DNA from: Microbulbifer variabilis | GTDB taxonomy: Bacteria; Pseudomonadota; Gammaproteobacteria; Pseudomonadales; Cellvibrionaceae | NCBI RefSeq assembly: GCF_020524905.1 | Contig: NZ_JAIVKI010000016.1 | Location: 52,778 to 116,777, forward strand | Direction: 5' to 3' | Length of the DNA: 64,000 nt | Shown: piece by piece, positions 63,177 through 64,000 of the stretch | Layout: the number at the start of each line of letters is the position of its first letter | Position numbering within the stretch: the stretch's first letter is position 1 | The notes under the pieces: generated by a model | Seen by the model: only the letters and a program-made list of their open reading frames with translations | Told to the model about the DNA's origin: nothing | The model's database searches: none | Made by a program: the position numbers and the translations under genes

Positions 63177-63884
63177 ATGATTTATGCATTCGTAAAAATA
63201 TTTACAGAAAAGGAGCATGCAGAAGCCTTCATAAAAGGCGATTTGTTCATGCAAACAGTCAGTGCATTCAAAGAGCACAGGGATAGCTCTGGCGAGCTTA
63301 GGGGCGACCCTATGGAAGGTATCGTTGCCTGGTATCAGCCAACTAACGTCAAGGTTGAAGTTGGTGGCAATCAAATTTTAAGCGAAGATATTGCTGCGCC
63401 AATAGCAATACATAGCAAGTCAGTTTTAGATAAGAATGCGTTTTGTATCTACTCATTGAATAGCAGAGGCTTTGAAGCCATTTCAGCTCAGACTCTAAGA
63501 GACTTTAAAAGCATTCTAGAAATTCATGAATCTTGTTATGGTCTTGGAGCATACTGTGTTGCAGTGTTAAATGCTCAAGAATTTATAAACCGTTGTAGTA
63601 CTGCAATCAAGGATCGTAATCTTGAAGGAAGTATGGGGTTAGTCGACTACTTTGATGAGCTAAATTTTAGCGGAAATTTCCCTGCTGAAAAACATGGGTA
63701 TCAAAAGAGAAGCTTTTTCTCTCGTCAAAGGGAATACCGAATTGTTCTTGACATAAATAGAACACCATCAAGTAGTTTTACGCTAAATATTGGTGACTTG
63801 AGTGATATCACCTCCAACGTAATATCTCCAAGTGAGTTCAATAAACATCTTGAAATTAGCCTGCCAGATGGCAGTATCGCATAA
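63177..63884 (+). CDS. Uncharacterised cassette protein (235 residues)
   Basis: ATG 63177 lies 18 bases after attC 9. The N-terminus YAFVKIFTEKEHAEAFIKGD followed by LFMQTVSAFKEHRD and LRGDPMEGI is a pattern I associate with widespread uncharacterised bacterial proteins, but I cannot name a family. No membrane helix or signal peptide. A basic patch KRSFFSRQREYRIVLD is near the C-terminus. The stop is formed by the next attC half-site. Confidence 0.7.
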   Translation: MIYAFVKIFTEKEHAEAFIKGDLFMQTVSAFKEHRDSSGELRGDPMEGIVAWYQPTNVKVEVGGNQILSEDIAAPIAIHSKSVLDKNAFCIYSLNSRGFEAISAQTLRDFKSILEIHESCYGLGAYCVAVLNAQEFINRCSTAIKDRNLEGSMGLVDYFDELNFSGNFPAEKHGYQKRSFFSRQREYRIVLDINRTPSSSFTLNIGDLSDITSNVISPSEFNKHLEISLPDGSIA

Positions 63885-63890
63885 CAAGTG
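63879..63890 (+). other. attC: attC site 10, left half only (interrupted)
   Basis: GCATAAC directly at the stop of the preceding gene is the left core of another attC. The expected second arm and GTTRRRY end do not follow. The end of an IS110-type transposase gene comes 27 bases later. Confidence 0.65.
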
Positions 63891-63912
63891 ACTATGGCCC
63901 TTTGTCAAATAT

Positions 63913-64000
63913 TTAAACCATTTTCTCATCCCAGTAGGTGTTGTTTTTTACCATCGTATTGAGGATGGTAAGTTGCTTCCTCATACATGCGATAAGGGCT
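63913..64000 (-). CDS. IS110-family transposase, C-terminal end (partial)
   Basis: The minus-strand frame enters from the right edge of the window and ends at TAA 63913-63915. The 28 residues read ALIACMRKQLTILNTMVKNN and then TYWDEKMV. This is the characteristic end of IS110/IS1111 DEDD transposases (ACMRKLLxxLNxMLK). The rest lies outside the window. Known IS110-family members target attC sites, which fits its place. Confidence 0.8.
   Translation of the reverse strand, partial: ALIACMRKQLTILNTMVKNNTYWDEKMV

Noticed and set aside
1..64000. tRNA or rRNA genes
   Set aside because: No cloverleaf with a TTCAANNC-type loop and no rRNA-like stretch was found by reading; a tRNAscan run would settle it.

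Overview
The window is a stretch of gammaproteobacterial chromosome. The organism is most likely a marine member of the Cellvibrionales, in the Microbulbifer/Cellvibrio neighbourhood. This rests on gene order (scpA-scpB-rluB; map/rpsB-tsf-pyrH-frr-uppS-cdsA-dxr-rseP-bamA-skp-lpxD-fabZ-lpxA-lpxB-rnhB; ffh-rpsP-rimM-trmD-rplS) and on the protein sequences. It was read by eye, so the genus is an inference.

Layout. 1-2285: chromosome-segregation genes scpA (3' end) and scpB, then rluB. 2358-5895: an SRPBCC membrane protein and a Cpx-type envelope-stress module, with cpxA and cpxR divergent from a CpxP/Spy-like chaperone and a CpxR-like box between them. 6110-7045: a flavodoxin and a small conserved protein. 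7123-11248: two exported S9 peptidases. 11370-11980: an IS200-type insertion sequence. 11993-19257: a minus-strand run of lysine/diaminopimelate genes (dapE, dapD, dapC) with a Spx/ArsC-like protein, nth and glnD. 19338-37039: map, divergent from the large translation, isoprenoid, outer-membrane and lipid A cluster. 37064-39336: a CNNM/CorC-type membrane protein and a CcsA-like protein. 39542-43124: ffh and the rpsP operon. 43484-47864: dsbC and an aspartate/asparagine catabolic group (aspA, HTH regulator, ansA). 48204-54463: hom, thrC, recJ and two transporters. 54497-58150: a lipoprotein, a CueR-like regulator, prfB with its programmed frameshift, and lysS.

Two regions are unusual. First, bamA is preceded by a tandem paralogue that keeps the signal peptide and all five POTRA domains but stops at the POTRA/barrel junction (28181-29470). 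It is an intact frame, about four-fifths identical in protein to the bamA POTRA region, with many silent DNA differences. This suggests a maintained soluble periplasmic POTRA array rather than debris.

Second, the last 5 kb (about 58.8-64.0 kb) is an array of integron gene cassettes. Nine complete attC sites and one interrupted site can be drawn by hand. All face the same way and separate small, AT-richer, mostly unrecognised plus-strand genes. No integron integrase is visible, so within the window this is an attC cluster lacking integrase (CALIN). The array includes an HTH-membrane protein, several small membrane proteins, a HEPN-motif protein, and two cassettes with no convincing plus-strand gene. 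At the right edge the array is cut by the 3' end of an IS110-family transposase lying against an attC half-site.

No tRNA, rRNA or CRISPR array was recognised.
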